Origin: Paralithodes platypus
Lineage: Eukaryota; Arthropoda; Malacostraca; Decapoda; Lithodidae
Direction: 5' to 3'
Assembly: GCA_032716605.1 (NCBI GenBank)
Contig: CM064571.1
Coordinates: 10,484,405-10,548,404, forward strand
DNA: 64,000 nt
In this document: positions 43,607-53,822 of the stretch, one piece after another
Numbering within the stretch: the stretch's first letter is position 1
How the letters are laid out: every line of letters starts with the position of its first letter
Translations under genes and position numbers: made by a program
The notes under the pieces: model-generated
The model's database searches: none
What the model saw: the letters and a program-made list of their open reading frames with translations, nothing else
Told to the model about the DNA's origin: nothing

Positions 43607-44186
43607 CTGCAATGATGGCAATCTGTGTGTATGTGCCCCGTAGGGGCTCACACACAGAACGCCTTAGTTCTGGGGGCGAAAACATCTCGCCCGGCATTTG
43701 TTAGGTTAAGTTAGTTTAGTTGACATTAGAAGTGATAGTAATTGCAGTGATAATGGTGATATTAGTAGAGATGATGGTAATTGTAGTGATAATGGTGATA
43801 ATAGTAGTGATGATGGTTGTAGTTGTAGTGATGATGACAGCAGTGATGATGACAGTAGTAGATATGATGGTGACAATACTAGTAGTAGTGATGATGGTGA
43901 CAAGCAATGATGGTAGTTGTAGTGATAATGATGACAGTAGTGATGATGGTGACAGTATTAGTAATGATGGTAAGTAGTAGTGATTAGGGTGAAAGTTGTA
44001 GTGATGATGACAGTAGTAGTGATGATGAGAGTAGCAGTAATGATGGTAAGAGTAGTAGTGATGAGTAAAATAGTAGTAGTGCTGACGATAGTAATGGTGA
44101 TAGTGACTAGTAGTGATGATGGTAACCCATCGCAGAGTTGGGTATGCTGTATTGATTTTGGGCAAACCGGCCCGTCTACTTTATTA
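43324..44186 (+). mobile_element. Helentron-like non-autonomous element, copy 1, with central microsatellite
   Basis: It begins TCAACTCTGCGTAAGCAGAG. The left block holds (GTC)n, CGAAACTCCTCCTAGACCGT and TTTTTTGA, then a 40-bp C run (43566-43603) and GTTAGGTTAAGTTAGTTTAG. The middle (about 43730-44115) is degenerate GATGGTAGTAGT-type repeats. The right block has CATCGCAGAGTTGGGTATG and a GGGCAAACCGGCCC hairpin, and ends near CTACTTTATTA. The first ten bases after T (CAACTCTGCG) are the exact complement of CGCAGAGTTG in the right block. A 5' terminal repeat paired with a 3' subterminal one plus a microsatellite middle is typical of Helentron-associated elements. Copies 2 and 3 are at 56992 and 63580. 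Confidence 0.65.
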
Positions 44187-44960
44187 TTTAGTGTTCTGTG
44201 TTATCAGAGGTATATTGGTGGTGGGGACAAGAAGGGTCTGAGTTGGATCTATTCTGTGTTAGACAGGTATTCACAATTAAGACCCTATTTGGCTGTATGA
44301 CTTGCACTGCTTCAAGCTCCGGGTGTCCAGACATTGAATATGGCTGTCTTTCAATCTTTCATCTTTGGAGGGGACATTTGTTACAGGCACTTTGCCTTTT
44401 ATTTCCTTCATACACTTAGAAGAAAAATAATATACTTTGCAATTGCTAAGATTGGGATAGGTCAGTTTTTTACCAAGCAAAACACACACACACATACTGT
44501 ACACACAGATATTGATTGTATGTCAAACTGGGACACATTAGTTTTAAGCGCGTAATTAATTTGAGAAGGAATAAAATAATATTTACACAACATTTTATTT
44601 CTCTAACCATGTCATCGCTTCAAAAACTAGAATATACGAAATGTATAACAGAACTTAGAAATATTGTCTGATTCATACTGATAGTGGATCATTGGAAGCT
44701 TAAGGATTAATTGAGATCATGTTTACCCCTCTGAATACCAGAGATCCTTCCTAAACTGCAGAAAATCATCCATAGTAAACCACAATAAACTGCCAAATCG
44801 CAACATTAATCCTCAAGGGATTAATGAACTGATCCATAACGATAGGATAATTATGTGTTGTTCATACATTCCCCCCCCCCCCCCCTCTGGCGTAAAGTTT
44901 ATAGTATAGCAGATCTAAACAGGCAGTTTGGGCGCGGTCAACTATCCCGACTGTCCAATT
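44187..44960. other. No recognisable gene
   Basis: AT-rich sequence with CA run near 44483 and a C run at 44870-44885. TAGCAGATCTAAACAGGCAG near 44909 recurs inverted at about 52711-52735, a short shared tract of unknown origin. Confidence 0.45.
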
Positions 44961-45033
44961 GACCCTTTCCTTACGACAACCTTTCCAAATTACTCTCGCT
45001 ATCTTTCTCCCTCCCTTCACCTTCCCTGGTCAA

Positions 45034-45804
45034 CAAGTTGACGATATGCAACACAATCTAGATAAATTGTCATGTTGGGCCCAAATTTGGCAAATGAGTT
45101 TCAATGCGGATAAATGTAAAGTACTACATGTCGGATACCTAAATGAGAAAGCAAACTATTCGATGAATGGCACTCAGCTTAAGAATGTAAAAAGGGAAAC
45201 CGATCTGGGAGTAACAATATCGAGTAACCTAAAACCGAGTCAACAATGTTCAGAAGTTGTTAAGAAGGCAAACAAAATAATTGGCTTTATAGGCAGGTCA
45301 TTTGAGCATAAATCCAAAGAAGTTATCCTAACCCTTTACAATTCCTTAGTCCGCCCTCTTCTGGAATACTGCGTTCAATCCTGGTGCCCTTATTACCAAA
45401 AAGATATAAACAAGCTAGAACGAGTTCAACGTAGAGTTACCAAAATGATACCTAGCCTAAAGAACAAACCATACGAAGAGCGTCTTAGAGAATTAAATCT
45501 ATTTCCTTTAACCCAGCGCAGATTAAGAGGTGACTTAATTCAAGTGTTCAAAATCATCAAAGGCATCGACAATATGAACTGTAGTAAGTACTTCACTATC
45601 GACCAATCTAATTACACGCGGGGAAACGGTTGCAAAATTATTGGTAAATCTTTTAACTCACACGAATCTAAGAATTTATTCTTCAATCGAGTTGTCAACT
45701 TGTGGAATGGGCTTCCCCGAAACGTTATAGACTGCATCACCGTTGATTCATTTAAACTCCGCCTAGACAAATATCTCTCATCAAACCTGCCACCATTTGG
45801 GTAG
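45034..45804 (+). pseudogene. CR1-type LINE, second copy, 5'-truncated
   Basis: About 255 codons are open, starting QVDDMQHNLDKLSCWAQIWQ and ending at a TAG at 45802-45804. It corresponds to the last third of the LINE ORF at 25966-28213, with only a handful of differences (for example VLHIGY versus VLHVGY, NVNRET versus NVKRET, NFFFN versus NLFFN, and a different last few residues). Blocks LVRPLLEYCVQSW, ERLRELNLFPL and NLWNGLPRNV are intact. RT and endonuclease are absent. The upstream ATG at 44959 lies in unrelated flank. Such high similarity between two truncated copies indicates recent activity of this family. Confidence 0.9.
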
Positions 45805-46164
45805 TGGGACTCCTTCAACTCTAATTCTAACTCTTAAATTAACATACAGGGCTCCGTATGTCAGACCTCCCCCCTAGAAAAGAGTTTAAGGAGTATAGTA
45901 CATAATATTAAACATAATACATAAATAGATTCACCACCAGATTGGCAACAGCAAGATTATAATGAAGATATAATAAGGATATCACCCAAAGTAGGCAACG
46001 TCTCCAGGTACCACATCAGAACATAGCCGGAACGTAGCTGGAGCGTTATTCGAACTGCAAGGCATTATCTCACAGCTGAAGGCTTAAAAGCGCACTACAA
46101 AAGCATGATATTTACCTCGCTACAAGGGAGAGCTAATTGCCAAAATCCTCACATTAAATTAAAC
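45805..46164. other. LINE 3' UTR and unassigned sequence
   Basis: After the stop the sequence differs from the tail at 25.7-25.97 kb, so the two copies belong to slightly different subfamilies or one tail was replaced. Nothing else recognised. Confidence 0.5.
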
Positions 46165-46942
46165 TTACTGCTGCACGAGGCCAAACTGGTAAATGCAATC
46201 TTTGATCCGTGGCAGTGGGTAGGTATCGTTCTTTGTGACAGCAATAACTTGCCTATAGTCCATACATAACCTATGGCTCCCGTCTGGCTTTGGCACAAGT
46301 ATGACCGGACTACTCCACTGGCTGAAGGCCCTTGTGATCAGCTGGTTTGAAAAAATTAAGTCAAGCTCGACCTGCAGTATACTCCTGCGTTGTGGCGAGA
46401 CACGGTAGGGGGATAGTTTAATGGGAGTTGCATCCCCTACGTCGATGTCGTGCACGGCCAAAGAAGTGAGCCCTGGAGTATCACGGAACACACTGGGAGA
46501 CTGAGATAAAACAGAGATTAGTTGGTTCGCTTGATCAGAGGGAAGATGACATAGTTTAGATGGTAATTCCCTCAAAGCCACTGAATTATACTGAAAGTTG
46601 GATAGGCTACATGACAAGTCAAAGTCTGCATGGATACCTTCAGGCTCTGGAACAGTCTGTTGCGGGTCAGTAAGAGAACTGAAGACTTTGTCCGCACCAG
46701 GCTGTTCACAGGTCCTGACATTCACTGCCACAGTGGGAGAATCTGGAGGAGAGGAATCAGGGGACCTATGGTAGGGCTTCAACATATTTATATGGAATAC
46801 TTGCGTGGGCTTTCTCCTGTCTGGGGTAGTTACTAGATAATCGGTAATGCTCACCCTCCGAATGATCTTATATGGGCCCCTGAACTTGGCAGATAATGGT
46901 TGGCCAAAAAGCGGGAGCAGGACCAAAACCTCATCACCGGGC
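46165..46942 (-). pseudogene. Gypsy integrase C-terminus joined to N-terminal RT
   Basis: On the minus strand, the frame directly after the MITE carries FRGPYKIIRRVSITDYLV and QVFHINMLKPYH, the GPY/F module of gypsy integrases. A linker follows, then RT blocks: DIDVGDATPIKLSPYRVSP, FSQWSSPVILVPKPDGSHRL, CMDYRQVIAVTKNDTYPLPR and IKDCIYQFG. After QFG similarity to RT ends, and a stop follows four codons later at 46165. Integrase C-terminus and RT are in one frame with no stop between them, so the unusual order is the original design and not a rearrangement artefact. The sequence right at the end contains GTAAGT. Confidence 0.85.
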
Positions 46943-46946
46943 TTAA

Positions 46947-47426
46947 CCCTTAATTAGCGGCGAGCAACATAAGTCGAGTTAAATAAAGCTGGACTATGTG
47001 GCGGCGCTCGACATAACTCGAGTGGCAATTTCAGCACGTAATGTGGCTGACAGAGAGAGACAAGTGGTGGCAGGAGACTAGCGGGCGTATGACTGCTCCA
47101 GACCACCGCGGCGAACCTACTGACACAAATCTCAGCTCCCTCCTCCCTCTCTCACTCGCTACATACTCAATTATGTACCGAAAGTACCGAATTACCTGCT
47201 TTTTGCACTCGCGTTGCACGGTTATTGCAAGAAAACTATCCATCATACAAGGATCGTTATGGTGTCATTCGAAAGCTCTGTTTATGCCCTTTCAGGGATA
47301 GATACTTGTTTTACGTTCTGGGTCTTATTTAGGCATGAAAATGATCACGTAAACAGCCCTATTTTGGCTAAAAACACCCCGCTGGGCGGTACACATAAAT
47401 AAACCGCATAGGCCGCTCGTAAGGTG
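46947..47426. mobile_element. 480-bp TTAA MITE, copy 1 (in the gypsy integrase)
   Basis: TTAA at 46943-46946 and 47427-47430. Ends CCCTTAATTAGCGGCGAGC and the complement of CACCTTACGAGCGGCC form an imperfect 15-bp terminal inverted repeat. Copies of exactly the same length lie at 50165-50644 (inverted) and 58777-59256. The interior includes CGAAAGCTCTGTTTATGCCC and AAAACACCCCGCTG.GCGG. No coding capacity. Confidence 0.9.
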
Positions 47427-47430
47427 TTAA

Positions 47431-50160
47431 ACTCCCTCTCACGGGCTTTTCTGTCATACCATTTCTTCATGGAGCTTTTAGCCACTGTCAAGTTTTGAGC
47501 GGCAAACTCACATGAGGATCTCAGCCGGGTTTTGAAATCTGAAACATACTTGAGGAGGTTTTGGTTCCCCTCCTGGCCAACTAGGCTATCCTACAATAGT
47601 TGCAAAGGACCTCTTACCTGGTGACCGAAAACTAGCTCATTAGGGGAAAAACCCAGGGATTCAGTTGGAACCTCACGAGTAGCAAATAAAAGAAAAGGTA
47701 CCCCCTTATCCCACTCAACTCCGGTCTCTGTACAATACTTACGTAACATTCCCTTTAATGTCTGATGATATCGTTCGAGAACCCCTTGACTCTCTGGGTG
47801 GTAGGTGCTAGACTTTACATGCTCGATACCCAACTCCTTCAGGGACTGCTGGAAAATGTTAGAGGTAAAATTAGTTCCTTGATCACTTTGCACCTCATGG
47901 GGGAAACCCATTCTGGTGAAGAATTTGAGCAGTTCCTTGATGACAGTTGGAGCAGAGGTAGTCCTTAAGGGTATAGCCTCTGGGTAGCGAGTTGCCATGT
48001 CCATGATAGTTAATAAATAAAGGTTACCTTGGGAAGTCTTAGGCAATGGGCCTACAATGTCCACTACCACCCGAGTAAAAGGATTCTCGAAAACGGGCAA
48101 GGGCACCAGAGGATGAACAGGCACCTTCTGATTGGGTTTTCCTGTCATCTGGCAAGTGTGACACACTCTACAACACTCCACTACATCTGCACGCATTCCT
48201 GGCCAGTAAAAGTGGGCTCTGATTCTGTCTAGAGTTTTTCTCACACCTAGGTGTCCTGCCAATGGTATACAATGTGCCATTTCCAAGATATCTTTACGAC
48301 AAGGTTTGGGGACTACTACTTGATGGACGTCCCAAGCCCCGTCATCGATTGGTCTGTGTGGTGGTCTCCATCTTCGCCACAATACTCCTCCTTTGAGGTA
48401 GAAACATTCACCACCCTCCTTCTCACATTCCTCTTCACTCACGGACCTGGCAGCTAACTCCTTGCATTCACTATCATCTCTCTGTAGCTCTACCAGGCCA
48501 CTAGGACAATTTGGAGGAGTTTCATGGTCATCGTTAGGGTCAAGATGAGCCATAAAGGTGTCAGATAAATCCACCTCAGTCACATCATCAGGCACAGTTG
48601 GAGCGTCATTCACACTCTCATCATCCCTTTCATTAACTCTTACATTCGGTACCTTTCTGTCGGAGGGAACTGCTACTTGAGACATTGAACGTGTGACAGC
48701 ACACACAGGGAAAACAGTTGGCAACTCCTTGTCGAGCTCACCGGTTAGTGGCTCGTTAACAGGGGAAAGTGACAAAATGGGGTCTGGTCGGACCTTCTCA
48801 CCTGCTACATCATTCCCCAAAAGGAGTGTTACCCCAGGCACAGGGATATCTTGTGACCTACACAAAGCTATGGTGGCCTCACCCTGTAGTAACTCACATT
48901 CAATTTCGCCTTTTACCAAGTATGCATAAAACTGGCCTCCAGCACCTCTCATTACAACTGGTTCGCCAGGTGGGCACTCAGTGTAAGGATTCACCATGAG
49001 GGTGCTAGTGGAACCTGTGTCTCTCAGAATTTTTACCTCATGCATACAACCATTTAATCTCACGTTGCCAGATGAAATAAAGGGACGGTAACTGTCCTGC
49101 ACTGATGGTGAAATTATTATTGGCTTAACCCTAGTGGGTTGCACCACACATGCTACTACACCCCTGTCTAGATGATTTACGTTAGCTGCTAGGTACTCCT
49201 TCTGTCGGGAGTCCTGCATTAAAGGAACTTTTGGTGCTAGGTACTCCTGTCGGGAGTCCTGCATTAAAGGAACTTTTGGTGCTAGGTACTCCTTCTGTCG
49301 GGAGCCCTGCATTAAAGGCACACATGGAATTTGAGATACGGCGGCAACTGTCTGCCCCGATCTCTCGGTTTTTTCCTTGGCCCAGCACTGATAAGCTAGG
49401 TGGCCTCTCATGCCACAAAAAGTACATACTTTAGGGGATACGGGAACGTTCCCTCTTTGAGCATTACTATTAGTTTGGGGCCCACCTCTGTTACCATTGC
49501 CCTGAGTCGCATTTTTAGTTGGGGGAACAATTCTATTTTGGCTAGCTGGGGAAGACGTTACAGGCTTGTGACTGGGTCTGTCAGATTTGTGATTGGGATA
49601 CTTAAAATTAGAGCTAGAATTATCGTAGGGTTTCTTTCCACGAAATTTGTTGTTGAGCACGTATGTGTCAGCCATTTCAGCAGCGTCGGCAAGACAATCT
49701 ACCTTTTTCCCCTTTAAATGATAGGATACAGAAGAATCAATTTTCCATAGGAAATTTTCTAACAGGACCAACTCCTTCAGATCGTTGTAGCTTGTGACTT
49801 TCTTACTCTTGACCCAATGATTGAAAGTTTTAGTCATGGTCCTGGAAAATACCTTATGGGTTTCTTCTACTTTCTTCTGGTTTTTACGGAAAGATTGCCT
49901 GTAAGCTTCAGGCTGCAATTGATAGGTTTTTAAGATAGCTTCTTTGAGATTGTCATAATCCTGCCTAACTTCTGCTACTTCTGACAAATACGTGGCTCGA
50001 GCCTGCCCTGTCAAAACAGTTTGTAACATAAAAGGCCATTGATCTCTTGTCCACTTCATACCTCCAGCAACTTCCTCAAACAAAACAAAGAAATCCTGCA
50101 CATTATCCTCAGTGAAAGGTGGAATGACACTAGTCATAGTCAATCCCAGAGGGGGAGCAA
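47431..50160 (-). pseudogene. Gypsy Gag-protease-integrase ORF
   Basis: The minus strand is open for about 855 codons from 50164 to a TAG at 47591-47593. The same frame then continues to the MITE at 47430, so a single nonsense change interrupts it. Domains in order: Gag capsid-like region (codons about 10-180); zinc knuckle CTFCGMRGHLAYQC (about 248-261); three copies of a 16-residue repeat containing KVPLMQDSRQEYLA (about 280-327); protease with ILRDTGSTSTL (about 380-390); integrase HHCC zinc region (H-x-H then CRVCHTC); core with VDIVGPLP, SDQGTNF and HPESQGVLERYH (D, D, E); and start of the C-terminal domain. The apparent start codon lies in the MITE and is not real. The Gag, protease and integrase motifs are all intact. 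Confidence 0.9.
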
Positions 50161-50164
50161 TTAA

Positions 50165-50644
50165 CACCTTACGAGCGGCCTATGCGCTTTATTTATATGT
50201 ACCGCCCAGCGGGGTGTTTTTAGCCAAAATAGGGCTGTTTACGTGATCATTTTCATGCCTAAATAAGACCCAGAACGTAAAACAAGTACCTATCCCTGAA
50301 AGGGCATAAACAGAGCTTTCGAATGACACCATAACGATCCTTTTATGATGGCTAGTTTTCTTGCAATAACCGTGCAACGCGAGTGCAAAAAGCATGTAAT
50401 TAGCTACTTTCCCGATACAATTCCTTATATAGCGAGTGAGAGAGGGAGGAGGGAGCTGGGATTCGTGTCAGTATGTTTGCCGCGGTGGTCTGGAGCAGTC
50501 ATACGCTCGCTACTCTCCTGCCACCACTTGTCTCTCTCTCTCAGCAACATTACGTGCTGAAATTGCCACTCGACCTATGTCGAGCGCCGCCACATAGTCC
50601 AGCTTTATTAAATACGACTTATGTGGTGAGCCGCTAATTAAGGG
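50165..50644. mobile_element. 480-bp TTAA MITE, copy 2 (in gypsy Gag)
   Basis: TTAA at 50161-50164 and 50645-50648. It is inverted relative to copy 1 and somewhat more diverged. The Gag frame reads correctly through the site if one TTAA is counted, so the insertion was precise. Confidence 0.9.
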
Positions 50645-50648
50645 TTAA

Positions 50649-51071
50649 GGGAGCATTCGTATTGACATTTAGTTGAGCCGTTTGATATTGATATTGATAA
50701 TGTTCGGTCTTTATTCTGGCTTCTTCGATATTTGCTCTGGCTTGTTCGGCATTTATTCTGGCTAGTTCTATTTTTAGTTTGGCTAGTTCCAGTACCTGAT
50801 CACCGGTCAAACCAGGTGGCAATTGTTCATCAAGTTGGCTAGGTTTACTAGGGATCCCACCAACTGCTCCGTCTCCCTCCCCGCCTTCTACAGGGAACAG
50901 GTGGGTTTTTATGGTCTGAGCCACCTCTACTTTAGACATGTTTGAGACAGTTAATTGGAGATGTGAGGCAAGCACTTTCAGTTCGGATTTTGACAGACAG
51001 TCAATATCAGGGGATGTGGGTTCTGATTCTATGAAAACTCTAGCATCTTCGTCATTAATTAGTTGAGGCAT
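50649..51071 (-). pseudogene. Gypsy Gag N-terminal part
   Basis: On the minus strand an ATG at 51071 opens MPQLINDEDARV and continues for about 140 codons to the MITE. A helical segment (LSKSELKVLASHLQL...MSKVEVAQTIKTHL) resembles the SAP-like N-terminal helices found in Gag of several arthropod gypsy-type elements. It is followed by a Glu/Ala-rich helix (ARINAEQARANIEEARIKTE) that could be a coiled coil. The ATG sits about 90 bp inside the LTR boundary, as expected for a Gag start. It is joined in frame to the rest of Gag across the MITE. Confidence 0.75.
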
Positions 51072-51129
51072 GATTAATATTTGATTTTTAAGTAGTGAAA
51101 CTTTAATGAAACTGAGTGAAACTGTATGA

Positions 51130-51158
51130 AACGAATCCTGGCGAGGTCGCCACTCTTC
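51130..51158 (-). promoter_or_regulatory. Probable primer-binding site region of the gypsy element
   Basis: Minus strand directly after the LTR end CGTAACA: GAAGAG, then TGGCGACCTCGCCAGGA. A TGG start a few bases inside the LTR is the usual form of a tRNA primer-binding site. The tRNA was not identified. Confidence 0.5.
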
Positions 51159-52229
51159 TGTTACGTATCTTGATCCTCAAGTGGTTAACTTGATGAATCT
51201 AGATAGCACAGAGATATATATTAAGGTATCAGTCAGCTGAAGGCAAAACAAAAGTAATATCTAATAAAATTATTTCCTGTTGTTGCTTCCTTTCCTTTTG
51301 GATCTTAGGACTTAGTAACCTTTATTGACTGATACTCTTTAATTATGAAAATACTGAAACTAATTAAAGTCATGTAGTATTTATAAAGAATTATTATTTA
51401 ACCGAAGCTTAGTAGGCTATGGTTATGAACCGAATAAGTTATAGCTAAAGAAGGACTATAAATTTTATAAAAAGTCTTGAAAGATAAATATTAAAGGAAG
51501 AATATTTCTGTCTCTTACCCTTTTTGAAATGAATAGATAGTTTTCTTATGTCCTTTTATTTATATTTAATGTAATTATTCTAAGTTCTTGTCTTACGTTA
51601 ATAGGATTATATTATTATTATCATCAGGAGTAATATCAAAGTCACATAAAAAGTTAGATATATATTTAATAATTAGTTAAATGTATTTCTTAACCACGTA
51701 ACATTGAGGTTTGATTATGAGTAAATAAAGTTACAGGATCGTTTCATAGATTCGATTCAGGTCTCACTCAAATAATATGAAAAGCAAAATATAATATTTT
51801 GAAGCAAAAGAATTTTCTTCAGCTTAGGAAATCACTATAAGTAATATTAACACAGCCATGTTAGTCTAAGGCGATATTACTAATATGAGACAATAGCATC
51901 ACCGTACTAAGCACCGTTAAGCAATGTAAGCTTAATTCAAAGAAAATTAAAGAACTCGTAAGTATTAATATACTCCAAGCTTCGGTTAAATAATAATTCT
52001 TTATAAATACTACATGACTTTAATTAGTTTCAGTATTTTTCATAATTAAAGAGTATCAGTCAATAAAGGATACTAAGTCCTAAGATCCAAAAGGAAAGGA
52101 AGCAACAACAGGAAATAATTTTATTAGATATTACTTTTGTTTTGCCTTCAGCTGACTGATACCTTAATATATATCTCTGTGCTATCTAGATTCATCAAGT
52201 TAACCACTTGAGGATCAAGATACGTAACA
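51159..52229 (-). repeat. Gypsy 5' LTR with inverted terminal arms of about 252 bp
   Basis: On the minus strand the LTR starts TGTTACGTATCTTGATCC at 52229 and ends GGATCAAGATACGTAACA at 51159, a proper TG...CA pair. The first and last about 252 bp (51977-52229 and 51159-51410) are reverse complements with one mismatch and one single-base gap. The middle (51411-51976) is unique AT-rich sequence. The 3' LTR is not in the window, so LTR length is inferred from the TG/CA ends and the Gag start next to it. An alternative is that a second, inverted LTR fragment lies beside the true LTR. Confidence 0.6.
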
Positions 52230-52246
52230 ATATTACTATTTATATA

Positions 52247-52267
52247 GCTCTCTCTCTCTCTCCCTCG

Positions 52268-52309
<42 letters not shown>
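52247..52309. repeat. (CT)n-(AT)n microsatellite
   Basis: CT run followed by AT run. Confidence 0.95.
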
Positions 52310-52314
<5 letters not shown>

Positions 52315-52970
52315 GATTTTGAGAGGCTTCCACTGTGGATGGTGGCAAAGTCAGGAATGAACTGTGACGAATGTATTTAGTTTACACGTGACAGTACTAA
52401 TTTCGTGCGACTGGCAGCGCCCCATCCCGTGATGTTTGTTTATATTAGTTTAACTGGTCAATCTGTGAGTGAGTGTGTAGCCCGACCAAATCTGACAACG
52501 TCGCAGTAGCTACACTTCCAGGTTGTGTACAATGTTTGTTGTATTTACAAATAACAAGCGAATTAATTATGAAAATAATAAAGCTTTTTTGTACATGCAG
52601 AAATAGCCTGAGCATTTCAAACCGACTTAAGGTACTTAATACCGAAATCAATATATTTTCGTTGTTAGGAATTATACATGTGGCACCAATGTAAAGGGAT
52701 TGACTGCAGGTAAAACTGCCTGTTTAGATCTGCTATGCTATAGTCCTCTAGCAGCAGCCTGTCAAATCGGAATAATTTTGTTTAACCCATTCTATACCAG
52801 CGACGTCTTTTTAATTATGTGCTTGCTGTATTTAAAAAAAAGAAAATCAGTTTAAGAAGGATATGTGGTATACTCAAACCAGTATATGAGCGACCCGGAG
52901 TCCTCGATTCTTGGCTACACTGCGATCCTTCGATCCTTCGCACAGCCTTTTGTAAACACTTTAGCAGGGG
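52310..52970. other. No recognisable gene
   Basis: Mixed AT-rich sequence. A TTAACCCATTCTATACCAGC motif at about 52782 resembles a TTAA-MITE end, but no partner end was found. Confidence 0.45.
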
Positions 52971-53042
52971 GTGACCAGTAGCGACATTGGTAGAGCGCTT
53001 GGTTTCTAACCGGGAGGACCCAGTTCTATTCTCGGCTGGTGG
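52971..53042 (+). pseudogene. tRNA-like sequence (anticodon TCT) or SINE head
   Basis: A 72-base tRNA-like sequence: D-arm region AGCGACATTGGTAGAGCGC, anticodon stem-loop CTTGG-TTTCTAA-CCGGG with TCT (Arg) as anticodon, and T arm GACCCAGTTCTATTCTCGG. The T arm and acceptor have weak pairs and the B box is poor (AGTTCTATTC). It is judged a tRNA pseudogene or SINE head. Confidence 0.45.
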
Positions 53043-53822
53043 AGATGTAGAGTTGGCCACACGTCCAACTGTTACTTAGCTACTTTTAATATTGCTGTTA
53101 TGCCCTGATTTTATTCAGGTTTAGCTATTGGGTGAGGTGAGTTCTTTCGAGACTGGGATGTCAGAGTTCATACAGTTACATGCAAAGAATACAATAGAGG
53201 ATATATATAGCACCAAAATATAGTTTATACTCTAAGTACATATAATATTATATAAAAATAAGAATGTGCTAAACATGAGAACTATAGGAATGCAATCCAT
53301 TATTCCTCTTCCAGCACGATCGCGGATCTAGATAGAGCTCAGGAATATTAACGTTATTCAGTTACTATTCATTTCGAAGTAATCAAGATCTGTGTATCCT
53401 AGTAGGACAAGATACTAATAGAACAGTCGAGTTACCTAATGACTACTTTATGTTCAAATCTGGTTAAGCAGTTATATTTATTGATGAGGTTAGGTAGAGT
53501 AAATAGAGTAGGATGTTACACACTATAATCACCTTGCGCACTGGTGTATATGGTTAAATCTTAAAATTCGAGAATTGTGGACTCTAACTTATTTAGCTGT
53601 GATGGAAATTATGGCAGAGACGATGGATTTTTGGCAAATTTGGATTTTAATCTCGATTTCACTTATAGTCAAGTATTGTGTATTATTACTTCACTTATAC
53701 ACATATATATCAGTCGTTATCTATGGACTCGAGTTACTAAACACTGGTGATGATTTATTTCAAAATAAGGAAATTATGAACTCTAACTTATTGATCACTG
53801 GTCAGAATTATGGCAGAGTTAA

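Larger units (their letters stand above)
46165..52229 (-). mobile_element. Ty3/gypsy element with integrase upstream of RT, 3'-truncated
   Basis: On the minus strand the order is LTR (52229-51159), Gag N-terminus, MITE, Gag with zinc knuckle, protease, integrase, MITE, integrase C-terminus, start of RT. The RT stops after its first blocks at 46165, so polymerase core, RNase H and 3' LTR are missing. Integrase before RT is the order of Gmr1-type gypsy elements, not of typical ones. Both MITEs sit in TTAA sites within the coding region. This is an old insertion, clearly non-functional. Confidence 0.85.

Noticed and set aside
43706..44165. Tyr/His/Thr/Ile-rich frames at 43.7 and 57.5 kb
   Set aside because: Translations of the GATGGTAGT microsatellite.
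44905..52735. Short inverted match TAGCAGATCTAAACAGGCAG between 44.9 and 52.7 kb as element ends
   Set aside because: Only about 30 bp are shared, no target duplication was seen, and the region between contains clearly independent elements.
52971..53042. Functional tRNA-Arg(TCT) gene
   Set aside because: Weak T arm and acceptor pairing and a poor B box; better read as a pseudogene or SINE head.
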